Positions 6,320-12,582 are shown, numbered from the stretch's first letter. The stretch: 13,315 bases of DNA from SVTX01 sp045653805 (GCA_045653805.1 JAZOMF010000060.1:1-13315); one strand, 5' to 3'. Numbers and translations are program-made. Notes: a model not told the origin generated them from the letters alone.

Positions 6320-6646
6320 TTGAAAAATGCAACCGTGCTTATTTTGGTTGTATCGCTTCTTTATAGTCTGTTCGCATTCCCTGCAAGTGCTATTGCTACT
6401 AACGAATACGACTTTCCTAACTTTTCAGTAGCTTCAGGGTCATTTACGGGGGGATCTCAGTATGCGACTTGTTTGATTTGTGGAGGATTAGCTACGTTTG
6501 GTATGACTCCTTTTTCTGTTGACAATTTGCCCCATACCACCAACGGTAGTTACATTTTGCCGAACGGAACAACTGTTTTGGTGACCGAAGATGTTGACGA
6601 ATATATGAATGGTATATTGGATTTTAGAACTGGAGAAATCGAATAA
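6320..6646 (+). CDS. Small secreted protein of unknown function (start uncertain)
   Basis: 108 aa from TTG 6320, or 114 aa if translation begins at ATT 6302. AGGAGGT (6290-6296) overlaps the stop of the lipoprotein gene and lies 23 nt from the TTG, which is too far, but only 5 nt from the in-frame ATT; ATT starts are rare. Either start gives a signal peptide with a hydrophobic core VLILVVSLLYSLFAF and a likely cleavage after PASA or SAIA. The mature part of about 80 aa is rich in G, T and F, contains a CxxC pair (TCLICGG), and ends acidic (MNGILDFRTGEIE). I do not recognise a family. It pairs with the upstream lipoprotein as a two-gene exported-protein operon of foreign composition. A CxxC pair could bind metal or form a disulfide; nothing shows which. 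Confidence 0.6.
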   Translation: MKNATVLILVVSLLYSLFAFPASAIATNEYDFPNFSVASGSFTGGSQYATCLICGGLATFGMTPFSVDNLPHTTNGSYILPNGTTVLVTEDVDEYMNGILDFRTGEIE

Positions 6647-6653
6647 AGAATTG

Positions 6654-6687
6654 AGGCAGTTAAGTGACTTTAAGCACTTAACTGCCT
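6654..6687 (+). terminator. Strong hairpin after the two-gene operon
   Basis: AGGCAGTTAAGTG (6654-6666) and CACTTAACTGCCT (6675-6687) form a perfect 13-bp stem around 8 nt, beginning 7 nt after the stop codon. There is no proper T run behind it (TGCTTCTAT follows), so it may terminate weakly or protect the mRNA 3' end. Confidence 0.55.
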
Positions 6688-6845
6688 TGCTTCTATAGTG
6701 GAATAGATATATAAATAACTTGCAAAGTAAAAACTAAGCCACTGTATAAAAGGCTGCAACTGCGAATAAACCTCCCGTTTTTCCCAGTTCAATGAATATT
6801 TAAAGTGGGAAATGATTATGGGCTTCTATTTTAATCACCTTTTCA
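6688..6845. other. Right part of the AT-rich insert, no gene seen
   Basis: Between the operon hairpin and the repeat fragment at 6846 there is no open frame with a ribosome site. A short inverted repeat TTTCCCA (6780-6786) / TGGGAAA (6806-6812) around 19 nt is the only structure I see. No integrase or transposase remnant is recognisable. Confidence 0.4.
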
Positions 6846-6869
6846 CCACACCCTCGAGCTCCGTCAGCG
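6846..6869 (+). repeat. Fragment of the tRNA-Lys-associated repeat family
   Basis: ACCACACCCTCGAGCTCCGT and the following CAGCGCG match the middle of repeat unit 2 (from about 5323) almost base for base; the hairpin's second half is missing. It sits about 1.4 kb downstream of the truncated unit 3 and marks the right edge of the AT-rich segment, 20 bp before the AI-2E gene terminator. Confidence 0.75.
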
Positions 6870-6888
6870 CGCAGCCTACAATCAACAT

Positions 6889-6920
6889 AAAAAAGCCTTC
6901 TCGATTTGAGAAGGCTTTTT
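6889..6920 (-). terminator. Bidirectional terminator after the AI-2E permease gene
   Basis: AAAAAGCCTTCTC / GAGAAGGCTTTTT form a 13-bp stem with a 5-nt loop and A/T tracts on both sides. It lies just beyond the stop codon of the minus-strand permease gene and can also stop plus-strand transcription leaving the AT-rich insert. Confidence 0.88.
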
Positions 6921-6925
6921 GTAAT

Positions 6926-8584
6926 TTATTCATTGTTATTTTCAGCGCTTTCCTCGCGGATTTCCTCGTGCTTGACGCCTGTGAGAGCCTCCATAACCTT
7001 TTCGCTGACAGTGTCGGCAACCTTTTCACCAACCGATTCCGCAACCTTTTCGCTGACGGTCTCGCTGACCGATCCGGTAACGTCGGTGTCCGTGTTCTTG
7101 GGAATGCTTTCCGCAATAGCGGCGGCGATCACCTCAGCCATGCTTTCCGCTACCGCGTCAACGATAGAGTCGGCTACCTTGTCGGTAACGCTCTCAGCAA
7201 CGGTTTCGGAGATAGCGTCCAGCTCCTCACTGGAAATATTTGCTGACGCGCCGTTTTTTGATCCCTTTTTCTTGCGCTTTTTCTTTTTCTCACCGTCAAG
7301 CTCGGCTTGCTCACGCTTGAACTCGATAAGCAGATTGTATTTGCCGTTTTTCTTGAGAGAGTAGGCGCAGATCTTTCCGATAATATCGTATATGACCGCA
7401 AAGGTGGGAACGCCCACGAGCAGTCCGGGAAATCCAAAGAGTCCACCAAAGAGGACTACCGCGAATACTACCCATACCGAGGGAAGCTTGATGTTTCCAC
7501 CTACGATGTGTGGGTCGATGATATAACCGTCGATAAGTTGATAGGTAAGCACGAACGCCACGAAGGGAATTACCTTGGTGTAATCGTCCGCCAAAATGAT
7601 GATACCGCAGGGGATAGATCCGATAAAGGGGCCGAAGATGGGTATTATGTTGGTAACACCGCAAACGACCGCAACGAGAGGAGCATAGGGAACACCCATA
7701 AGCTCAAGCGCGATGTAGTAGACAAGACCCACTATGGTAGAGCCGATTATCTTGCCCTCAAGGAAGCCCGCGAACATTCTGTCTGCAAACTTTACCTCCT
7801 CAACGATTGCATTTACCACCCTATCCTTCTTAAATAGGCAATGCAGCATAAGAACTGATTTACTTGCCAGAGTTTTTCTGCCCGCAAGTAGGAAGATAGA
7901 GATAATAATTCCTATAACAGATGTAACAATGGTGCTTACAAAATTAACTGCACCGCTGAATATCTGATTTACCAATCCTACAGCATCAAAGTCTTCGCTT
8001 TGCAAAAAGTTACCCAGACTCTCGGAAATGATCTCATTCTGACTAAGAATAGCGATGAGCTTGTTGAGCTTTTCATCGGGAGATACAGCGAGCAATTCAT
8101 TCAAGGTTGCCATATTTTGGCTTCCAATGAGGTCTGCAACAAAGCTGTTATCGTTGGCTATGCTCATTATCCAGCCGGCAACACCGTCTATATATTCGTA
8201 GCGGAGATCGTGGATAAACTGAGAAACACTGTCTATTACTTGAGATACCAAAATGCCAAGGAGAATCAAAATTGCAGTCGCCCAGACTATATAAGAGACG
8301 AAGATAGAAACAAGGTTCGCTATTGTAGCCTTGGTTTTGGGGCTGAATTTGGATTTCGACATCATCTTGAGCAAAAGTCGCTCGAAGAAATTACAGGTGC
8401 CCTTGAGCAGGTAAGCAAGCACTATACCTATAATGAAGGGCATAATAATGTCCGTAAGGTTTGTCAGAAAACCTACGATCAGGGCGTAGTTATTGATAGC
8501 AAAGAAGTAAGTGATGCTTATAAGAAGTACTGCTAACACCAAAGCGGAAATTATCAGAGACTTTTTAAATTTGCCTTTTTCCAT
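6926..8584 (-). CDS. AI-2E family transporter (PerM/TqsA/YtvI-type membrane protein) with repetitive tail
   Basis: 552 aa. The core matches the AI-2E transporter family: two N-terminal membrane helices (about 9-29 and 33-60), a third near 88-112, a soluble amphipathic middle (about 115-210), then a block of C-terminal helices. These include the family signature region GVTNIIPIFGPFIGSIPCGI (about 308-327), QLIDGYIIDPHIVGG (about 348-362) and FGFPGLLVGVPTFAVI. Members export diverse substrates (autoinducer-2, siderophores, ions); the substrate here cannot be inferred. After the membrane domain comes a lysine block (KKKKRKKK, about 433-440) and a tail of about 110 residues with V every fourth residue, much of it an octapeptide repeat VxxxVxEK (about 505-530). 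The start ATG has AAAGGATGAT upstream and a good promoter. The tail is absent from ordinary family members of about 350-400 aa. Confidence 0.88.
   Translation of the reverse strand: MEKGKFKKSLIISALVLAVLLISITYFFAINNYALIVGFLTNLTDIIMPFIIGIVLAYLLKGTCNFFERLLLKMMSKSKFSPKTKATIANLVSIFVSYIVWATAILILLGILVSQVIDSVSQFIHDLRYEYIDGVAGWIMSIANDNSFVADLIGSQNMATLNELLAVSPDEKLNKLIAILSQNEIISESLGNFLQSEDFDAVGLVNQIFSGAVNFVSTIVTSVIGIIISIFLLAGRKTLASKSVLMLHCLFKKDRVVNAIVEEVKFADRMFAGFLEGKIIGSTIVGLVYYIALELMGVPYAPLVAVVCGVTNIIPIFGPFIGSIPCGIIILADDYTKVIPFVAFVLTYQLIDGYIIDPHIVGGNIKLPSVWVVFAVVLFGGLFGFPGLLVGVPTFAVIYDIIGKICAYSLKKNGKYNLLIEFKREQAELDGEKKKKRKKKGSKNGASANISSEELDAISETVAESVTDKVADSIVDAVAESMAEVIAAAIAESIPKNTDTDVTGSVSETVSEKVAESVGEKVADTVSEKVMEALTGVKHEEIREESAENNNE
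6995..7066 (-). repeat. 24-bp tandem repeat, 3 units, inside the AI-2E gene tail
   Basis: Three consecutive 24-bp units start with AACCTTTTC at 6995, 7019 and 7043 (plus-strand reading). They encode the octapeptide pattern V-A/S-E/D-x-V-x-E-K on the minus strand. Similar but more diverged four-residue periodicity continues upstream in the gene (about 7100-7220). Confidence 0.75.
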
Positions 8585-8622
8585 ATTTTATATCATCCTT
8601 TCCGGAGAACATACACAATATT

Positions 8623-8651
8623 AGTTTATCATAATTCTTGATGGTTGTCAA
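8623..8651 (-). promoter_or_regulatory. Promoter of the AI-2E permease gene
   Basis: On the minus strand, TTGACA (8646-8651), 17-nt spacer, TAAACT (8623-8628) with a TGA extension just before the -10 box (extended -10 pattern TGnT). It lies about 39 nt upstream of the start codon. Confidence 0.65.
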
Positions 8652-8728
8652 TGATTTGAAGAGGGAAAAAACCTAAAATTAATATTTTTTTATATTATTC
8701 GCTTATATATTATATATATTTAAGATTT

Positions 8729-9316
8729 TCAACTCTCTGTTGAGGGTTCTGAGGAAATATTAAGAGAAATGCCCTCTAAAAGATCGAAAAAGCAGTTGTC
8801 ATCGGCAACCTCTATCCTAACGCCCTCGATGTGGATGTATCGCAGAGAGGAATAATTGTAGGATGAGAGCGGACGGTCAAGTGCATCGTTTGTGTGTGCG
8901 CTGACCAAGGTTTGCCCCTCGGAAAATCCGGTTATTATAAGAGTGTGATAAAAGTCGCCCGTGTTGTCTGCCAGCTGTACTATGTCGCCCTCGTAAACTC
9001 CCATGGCGTCCACCTCTATGCCAAAGGGACCTACGCCTCCGTTTTTGCTTGCAAAATTGGGGTTGCCGGTTATGAAATCATAGAAAAATTCAACACTGCT
9101 CCAAGCGGGAGCGCGTTGATTTTCATTTATGTAGTACCAGCCGAAGTCGGGGGTGAAGTTCATCTGGCAGCTTCCTGCAAAAAGGCATTGGGAAACGAAG
9201 CTGGTGCAATCTCCTCCCCGTCCCGTGAAATTAGCGAAGAGAGGATTGCGCGAGAGCGCCCAGCGGCGTGCGTATTCAACGGCTCTGGCGCGGTTGTATT
9301 CTTTATATACGATCAT
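8729..9316 (-). CDS. Amidase_6-type putative cysteine amidase/peptidase
   Basis: 195 aa resembling the 'putative amidase domain' family (Amidase_6), common in Clostridia and Bacilli. The N-terminal YNRARAVEYARRWALSRNP motif (residues 7-25) leads to GGDCTSFVSQCLFAG (34-48), with the presumed nucleophile C37. The second conserved part is GDIVQLADNTGDFYHTLIITG (about 110-130), with H124. Then comes SAHTNDALDRPL (139-150), with H141. A Cys-His pair of this kind suggests an NlpC/P60-like papain fold acting on cell-wall peptides, though the family's substrate is not established. There is no signal peptide or membrane helix. The start is set by GGAGG (9324-9328) 7 nt before the ATG. It is divergent from the sipL-like gene, which raises the possibility of a spore role; that is context only. 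Confidence 0.82.
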   Translation of the reverse strand: MIVYKEYNRARAVEYARRWALSRNPLFANFTGRGGDCTSFVSQCLFAGSCQMNFTPDFGWYYINENQRAPAWSSVEFFYDFITGNPNFASKNGGVGPFGIEVDAMGVYEGDIVQLADNTGDFYHTLIITGFSEGQTLVSAHTNDALDRPLSSYNYSSLRYIHIEGVRIEVADDNCFFDLLEGISLNISSEPSTES

Positions 9317-9366
9317 TGTTATTCCTCCGTGAAAGTTTGTTTGGTAATTTTACGCTATGAATTGTT

Positions 9367-9399
9367 TAGATAGGAGTTTTTGATTTCAGGTCATATAAT
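9367..9399 (+). promoter_or_regulatory. Candidate sporulation (sigma-E-like) promoter of the SipL-like gene
   Basis: CATATAAT (9392-9399) fits the sigma-E -10 pattern CATAnnnT. AGATAGGA (9368-9375), 16 nt upstream, only partly fits the -35 pattern. There is no good TTGACA-like box at 17 nt from TATAAT (9394-9399). Known sipL/spoVID genes are sigma-E controlled; this match is suggestive only. Confidence 0.3.
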
Positions 9400-9449
9400 C
9401 AAGTCTCTTTGCATAGGATTTAGTGAAAAATTATGCGGAGGATTAAAAT

Positions 9450-10985
9450 ATGGACAATTACTCAAACAGTGAGCGCTCGTCTCGCCTGCAGATACCTGTA
9501 AATGATAAAAACGTTGTCACGGAGCTTTCGGGAGACTTCATCCTACCCGATTATCAGCCCGAGATCAAAAGACTCTTGCGCGTTGGCGCGGTGGTGCTTC
9601 CGCCATCGAAATATATCAGTGACAGAGAGGCGGAGCTGGCGGGTAACGTGGACTACTACGTGTTTTACACGGGAATTGACAATGCCCCTTACTGTGCTCC
9701 TCTAACGGCGGAGTACAAGATCAATATGCCTCTTGACTATGACGCAGATGAGGACGGATTTTTAAATTCACCCGGATGCTCAGTTGCAATATTGCCCGAT
9801 ATGATAAGCGGAAGAGTTACTGCGCCGAGAAAGATAAATATCAAATGCCGTCTAAAGAGCAGAGTTCAGGTCTTTGGAGAGATACCCGTAGAGGACGGAT
9901 ATTCCCAAGGGGAGGACGGATTGCAGGTGCTTCGCGGTGAGATGTCTGCATCCAAATATCTGCGCGGAGCGGGGGACATTTGGCGCGTGTCCGATGAAAT
10001 AATTTGCGATAGCAGAGATGGGGATATCAGGGTAGTCTCTGCCGAGGGAAGAACACTTCTCTCCGAGGTAACTGCAATAGAAAACGGCGTAGTTTGTCGT
10101 GGAGACCTTTACTTGAAGCTTATGCTATGTCGGGAGGATGAGGGAGTGCCCTATGCGCTCATGCGAAAGATACCGATTTCAGGCAACGTCAGTGTCGATG
10201 GCGCAAAGGTTGGAGACAGTGCCTGTGCCAAGGGAAGTGTGTGTGAACTCAACGTGACTGTTGAGGATGGCAGAATAGGCATCGACGCAGGAGTATTGGC
10301 AGAGGCTCAAGTGGCACATAGCGAGGCAATCAGATACGTTAAGGACGTTTATACTGCTTCGCGCAAGAGCGAAAATGAATATAAAACGGTGGGTATTCCG
10401 ACGGATGCTATCTGCTTTGGAGGGAACTTCACCCTCAGCGATTCGCTTTCGCTGGGAGACGCGGGAATTGCACCCGGCGCGCGAATAATAGATGCCGCGG
10501 GCGTTGCCTCGGTAGATGAGTATTCCTTTGATGGTGGCAAGTGCACTATGAGCGGCAAGGCAAAATTCTGGGTGCTGACCGAAAAGGACGGCGAGTTTGG
10601 AATTGGCGAGATGGAGCTGCCATTCAGCTATAAAATGCCTATGGAGGGTAAGTTGTCACGCGCTATGTGCGAGTGTGAGGTCATCTCGGTAAGGGCGCGA
10701 GCCGATGGAGAACGAGTAGGCGTAGATGCAGAAATAGGTGTCAGCGGCTCGGCTTATGCTATAAAAAATGAGAAAATGCTGGCAAATGCCGTCTTTGGTG
10801 ACGAGATAGAAATCGCAAGAGGTGAGATAGTGGTATGCTATCCTGCAAACGAAGATACTCTGTGGAGCGTAGCCAAGAGATACGGTGCCGCACTGGACGG
10901 TCTGCGCACTTGCAACAAGCTGTCAGCCGATGTCTCTCCCGATGCCGCCGAGTCACTGGCAAAGGTCAACTTTTTGGTAATATAA
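9450..10985 (+). CDS. SipL/SpoVID-like spore-envelope protein (SPOCS/DUF3794 plus LysM)
   Basis: 511 aa. The N-terminal part has the family-type segment GDFILPDYQPEIKRLLRVGA (28-47). Two SPOCS/DUF3794-like beta-rich blocks follow (roughly 140-260 and 310-430), and a C-terminal LysM domain (about 458-511, PANEDTLWSVAKRYGAALDGL). This is the architecture of Clostridium difficile SipL, which binds SpoIVA through its LysM domain and attaches the coat to the forespore. The protein has no signal peptide or membrane helix, as expected for a mother-cell protein. The start is fixed by GGAGGA (9437-9442) 7 nt before the ATG. The gene stands alone on its strand and ends at a hairpin. It is the main evidence that the organism forms spores. 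Function as a coat anchor is inferred from architecture; the exact orthology to SipL is not proven. Confidence 0.85.
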   Translation: MDNYSNSERSSRLQIPVNDKNVVTELSGDFILPDYQPEIKRLLRVGAVVLPPSKYISDREAELAGNVDYYVFYTGIDNAPYCAPLTAEYKINMPLDYDADEDGFLNSPGCSVAILPDMISGRVTAPRKINIKCRLKSRVQVFGEIPVEDGYSQGEDGLQVLRGEMSASKYLRGAGDIWRVSDEIICDSRDGDIRVVSAEGRTLLSEVTAIENGVVCRGDLYLKLMLCREDEGVPYALMRKIPISGNVSVDGAKVGDSACAKGSVCELNVTVEDGRIGIDAGVLAEAQVAHSEAIRYVKDVYTASRKSENEYKTVGIPTDAICFGGNFTLSDSLSLGDAGIAPGARIIDAAGVASVDEYSFDGGKCTMSGKAKFWVLTEKDGEFGIGEMELPFSYKMPMEGKLSRAMCECEVISVRARADGERVGVDAEIGVSGSAYAIKNEKMLANAVFGDEIEIARGEIVVCYPANEDTLWSVAKRYGAALDGLRTCNKLSADVSPDAAESLAKVNFLVI

Positions 10986-10994
10986 CTCGTTTTC

Positions 10995-11030
10995 AAGCCT
11001 TTGTTCGGCACAAGTCGGACAAAGGCTTTT
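10995..11030 (+). terminator. Terminator hairpin between convergent genes
   Basis: AAGCCTTTGTTC (10995-11006) pairs with GGACAAAGGCTT (11017-11028), with one G-T pair, around a 10-nt loop, followed by TT then ATCC. It starts 9 nt after the stop of the SipL-like gene and touches the stop codon of the convergent gene at 11029. The T run is short on both strands. Confidence 0.65.
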
Positions 11031-11541
11031 ATCCTGCAAAGAGCAGAAATCCAAGTAGTAGCAAAAGCTCCTGGTCGCTCTCCTCCGAAAGAAATACTAA
11101 TAGCATTATGGCGAGAATCAGCAGTTCCTCACTGCCAATGCCGTGACCAAATGGGAAATGACCGGAGGCGGATGTAACTGCGGGGAGTAGGGATGAGAAG
11201 ATAGATGCAGATTTTGATTCACTTTCGCTGCGCGGCGCATCCTCGGGAAGATTTTCGCGCTCAAATTTATCTTTTTCGGCCACGGTCGCGGTTTCGGCTT
11301 CGGGCGTGGCATCGTTGATTTTTTCTTCGCCATGGTTCCATTGGCGTGTATCATAAAGCGGACTTGCCGAGATGTGCGGTGCGCCTTGTGAGTGTATATC
11401 GGGTCTTTCGCGCTTTTGGGTAGGTGGTTGAGAGATGTGGGCGGGGGGAGGCATATCTCCATAGGGGCTTTGGTCGCGAAAGGCGTGCCCCGAATAGTTT
11501 TCGGGCACCTTAACTCGGTCTCCTTGAGGTCTTACGTACAT
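11029..11541 (-). CDS. Unrecognised protein: proline/charge-rich with hydrophobic C-terminal pair
   Basis: 170 aa, third gene of a three-gene minus-strand operon. The start has AAGGAGGAAAAAT just before ATG, and the gap to the upstream gene is 15 nt. Residues 1-115 look disordered: they start YVRPQGDRVKVPENYSGHAF and continue rich in P, S, E, K. A short hydrophobic patch follows (114-122). The C-terminus has two hydrophobic stretches, LLILAIMLLVFL (140-151) and LLLLLGFLLFAG (159-170), separated by the acidic SEESDQE, so the tail could insert as a hairpin or bind a membrane surface. Tails of this kind occur in small clostridial proteins that I cannot assign. No catalytic motif is visible. The convergent SipL-like gene suggests, but does not show, a spore-envelope role. 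Confidence 0.7.
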   Translation of the reverse strand: MYVRPQGDRVKVPENYSGHAFRDQSPYGDMPPPAHISQPPTQKRERPDIHSQGAPHISASPLYDTRQWNHGEEKINDATPEAETATVAEKDKFERENLPEDAPRSESESKSASIFSSLLPAVTSASGHFPFGHGIGSEELLILAIMLLVFLSEESDQELLLLLGFLLFAG

Positions 11542-11556
11542 ATTTTTCCTCCTTAC

Positions 11557-12027
11557 TCAAAGTGTCTTCAGCACGTCGCCAAGACGGTCAAGCTTGATGA
11601 TGTAGTCTATTGCTTGGCGACGGTCGGAGCTGAGATAGGGCTTGAGAGCGCAAAGCAGGGCAGAGCGGTGGGCGTTGCCGCCTCTCTCTACGCTTTTTTG
11701 TGATGATGCGGGGATATGCTCCGCGGTATTATTGGGGATAGCCATAGTGGGTATGGCTTGTTGCGACTGTGCTCCCTGTATGCTTGATGACCCCAGCATT
11801 TCTAAAAGCGGCTTTATGGTTGAAATGATGGTGGGAAGTTTGGAGAGAAGCTCGGGGCTTGACAGGAGCGAGGAGAAAAGATCGTTTTGCGGTAAGGCAG
11901 GCTTTGGACTATCAAGGACGGGGGATGGGTCGATGTTTCCGGTGCTGATGCTTTTGATAATGTCGGCAAGATAATCGCTTCCCTTAAACTGGGGCGGGGA
12001 GGTGGGGATGTTTTCGCTTTCGTTCAT
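11557..12027 (-). CDS. Unrecognised protein: two helical blocks joined by a flexible linker
   Basis: 156 aa, middle gene of the three-gene operon. AAGGAG lies 8 nt before the ATG, and the gap to the upstream gene is 12 nt. A proline-rich N-terminus leads to a helical block with leucine spacing (LFSSLLSSPELLSKLPTIIS..., about 50-79). A Q/P/S-rich linker follows (80-118), then a C-terminal basic helical block HRSALLCALKPYLSSDRRQA...LDRLGDVLKTL (120-156). The C-terminal block is the part most likely to be conserved. No signal peptide, membrane helix or known domain is seen. Its function is unknown; conservation of order with its two neighbours would be the best clue. Confidence 0.7.
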   Translation of the reverse strand: MNESENIPTSPPQFKGSDYLADIIKSISTGNIDPSPVLDSPKPALPQNDLFSSLLSSPELLSKLPTIISTIKPLLEMLGSSSIQGAQSQQAIPTMAIPNNTAEHIPASSQKSVERGGNAHRSALLCALKPYLSSDRRQAIDYIIKLDRLGDVLKTL

Positions 12028-12039
12028 AAGCTTTTCTCC

Positions 12040-12270
12040 TTATGGTGATTTCTGACCGTTTTTGTAGCTTTGGATAAGCTCGGCGGCGCGGGCGAGATCG
12101 TCGTTGGTGGCTCCCGAGAGCGCGGCGCGTATTCCCGAGAGCTCCTTTTCACCGAGATTTATACTTGAGGGGTCAACGCCTGCATCTGCCATGAGCTTTT
12201 TAATGACCAATCCAAGGCGCTGATTGTCGAGAGTGAGCAGCATATCAACCGCTCTTTTATCAAGCATCAT
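12040..12270 (-). CDS. Unrecognised small helical protein, first gene of the three-gene operon
   Basis: 76 aa from the ATG at 12270. AAGGAG (just upstream, about 12276-12281) is 5 nt from this ATG and 8 nt from the adjacent second ATG (12267), so either may be used. The frame is open further upstream to 12369, but those codons overlap the hairpins of the leader and lack a ribosome site. The protein is predicted mostly helical, has no cysteine, and ends NGQKSP. Motif-like stretches are MLLTLDNQRLGLVIKKLMADAG (about 10-31) and DLARAAELIQ (about 58-67). No known domain is recognised. It begins the operon with the genes at 11557 and 11029. Confidence 0.68.
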   Translation of the reverse strand: MMLDKRAVDMLLTLDNQRLGLVIKKLMADAGVDPSSINLGEKELSGIRAALSGATNDDLARAAELIQSYKNGQKSP

Positions 12271-12283
12271 ATTATCTCCTTTC

Positions 12284-12339
12284 TGCCGCGTATAGCGGCA
12301 TAAATAGTAAACGATGAATTTTGCCGATAAGGCAAAATT
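12284..12339 (-). promoter_or_regulatory. Two hairpins in the leader of the three-gene operon
   Basis: TGCCGC/GCGGCA (12284-12289 with 12295-12300) sits right before the ribosome site. AATTTTGCC/GGCAAAATT (12317-12325 with 12331-12339) is a perfect 9-bp stem with a 5-nt loop. No -10/-35 pair of the vegetative type is clear in 12300-12420, so a sporulation sigma factor or a regulated promoter is possible. Confidence 0.4.
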
Positions 12340-12489
12340 TGCGTGTGAAACAGTTAAGTTTCCTACCAAATAGACGCTACTTTCACGCTATTTCCTTTCT
12401 GTGCGATGGTCGCGCGGTGGCGTTCAATACAGTTTATGCTGATGGGGATATTTTGTGCGCTCAATTTTTTTGCTCTGCGGTGTGAAAAA
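12340..12489. other. Divergent intergenic region, upstream half
   Basis: This stretch lies between the leader hairpins of the minus-strand operon and the metallophosphoesterase promoter. It holds an imperfect inverted pair GCGTGTGAAA (12341-12350) / TTTCACGC (12383-12390) and no gene. The minus-operon promoter should lie here or in the hairpins beside it, but I cannot place it. Confidence 0.35.
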
Positions 12490-12516
12490 TCCGATTTTTA
12501 TATAGACAAAATCGGA
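12490..12516. promoter_or_regulatory. Operator-like inverted repeat across the -35 box
   Basis: TCCGATTTT (12490-12498) and AAAATCGGA (12508-12516) form a perfect 9-bp dyad with a 9-bp centre. The -35 box TAGACA overlaps the centre and the first base of the right arm. This is a natural place for a repressor or activator dimer; alternatively it is a hairpin with no regulatory role. Confidence 0.4.
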
Positions 12517-12531
12517 AGAATTTGCTATAAT
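12503..12531 (+). promoter_or_regulatory. Promoter of the metallophosphoesterase gene
   Basis: TAGACA (12503-12508), 17-nt spacer, TATAAT (12526-12531). The predicted start is near 12538, giving a leader of about 45 nt that contains a small hairpin GCCGA/TCGGC (12542-12557). Confidence 0.78.
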
Positions 12532-12582
12532 ATTATTGTACGCCGATTTTTGTCGGCAGAATGATAAATTAGGCGGCAGAAT

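Noticed and set aside
5707..6646. Toxin-antitoxin or bacteriocin-immunity pair
   Set aside because: The two-gene coupling is suggestive, but both proteins have export signals, neither shows a toxin, leader-peptide or DNA-binding motif, and the first is larger than a usual antitoxin.
7307..8536. Two long plus-strand open frames (7307-7837 and 8000-8536)
   Set aside because: Both lie opposite the AI-2E permease membrane domain, whose family signatures make the minus strand the coding one.
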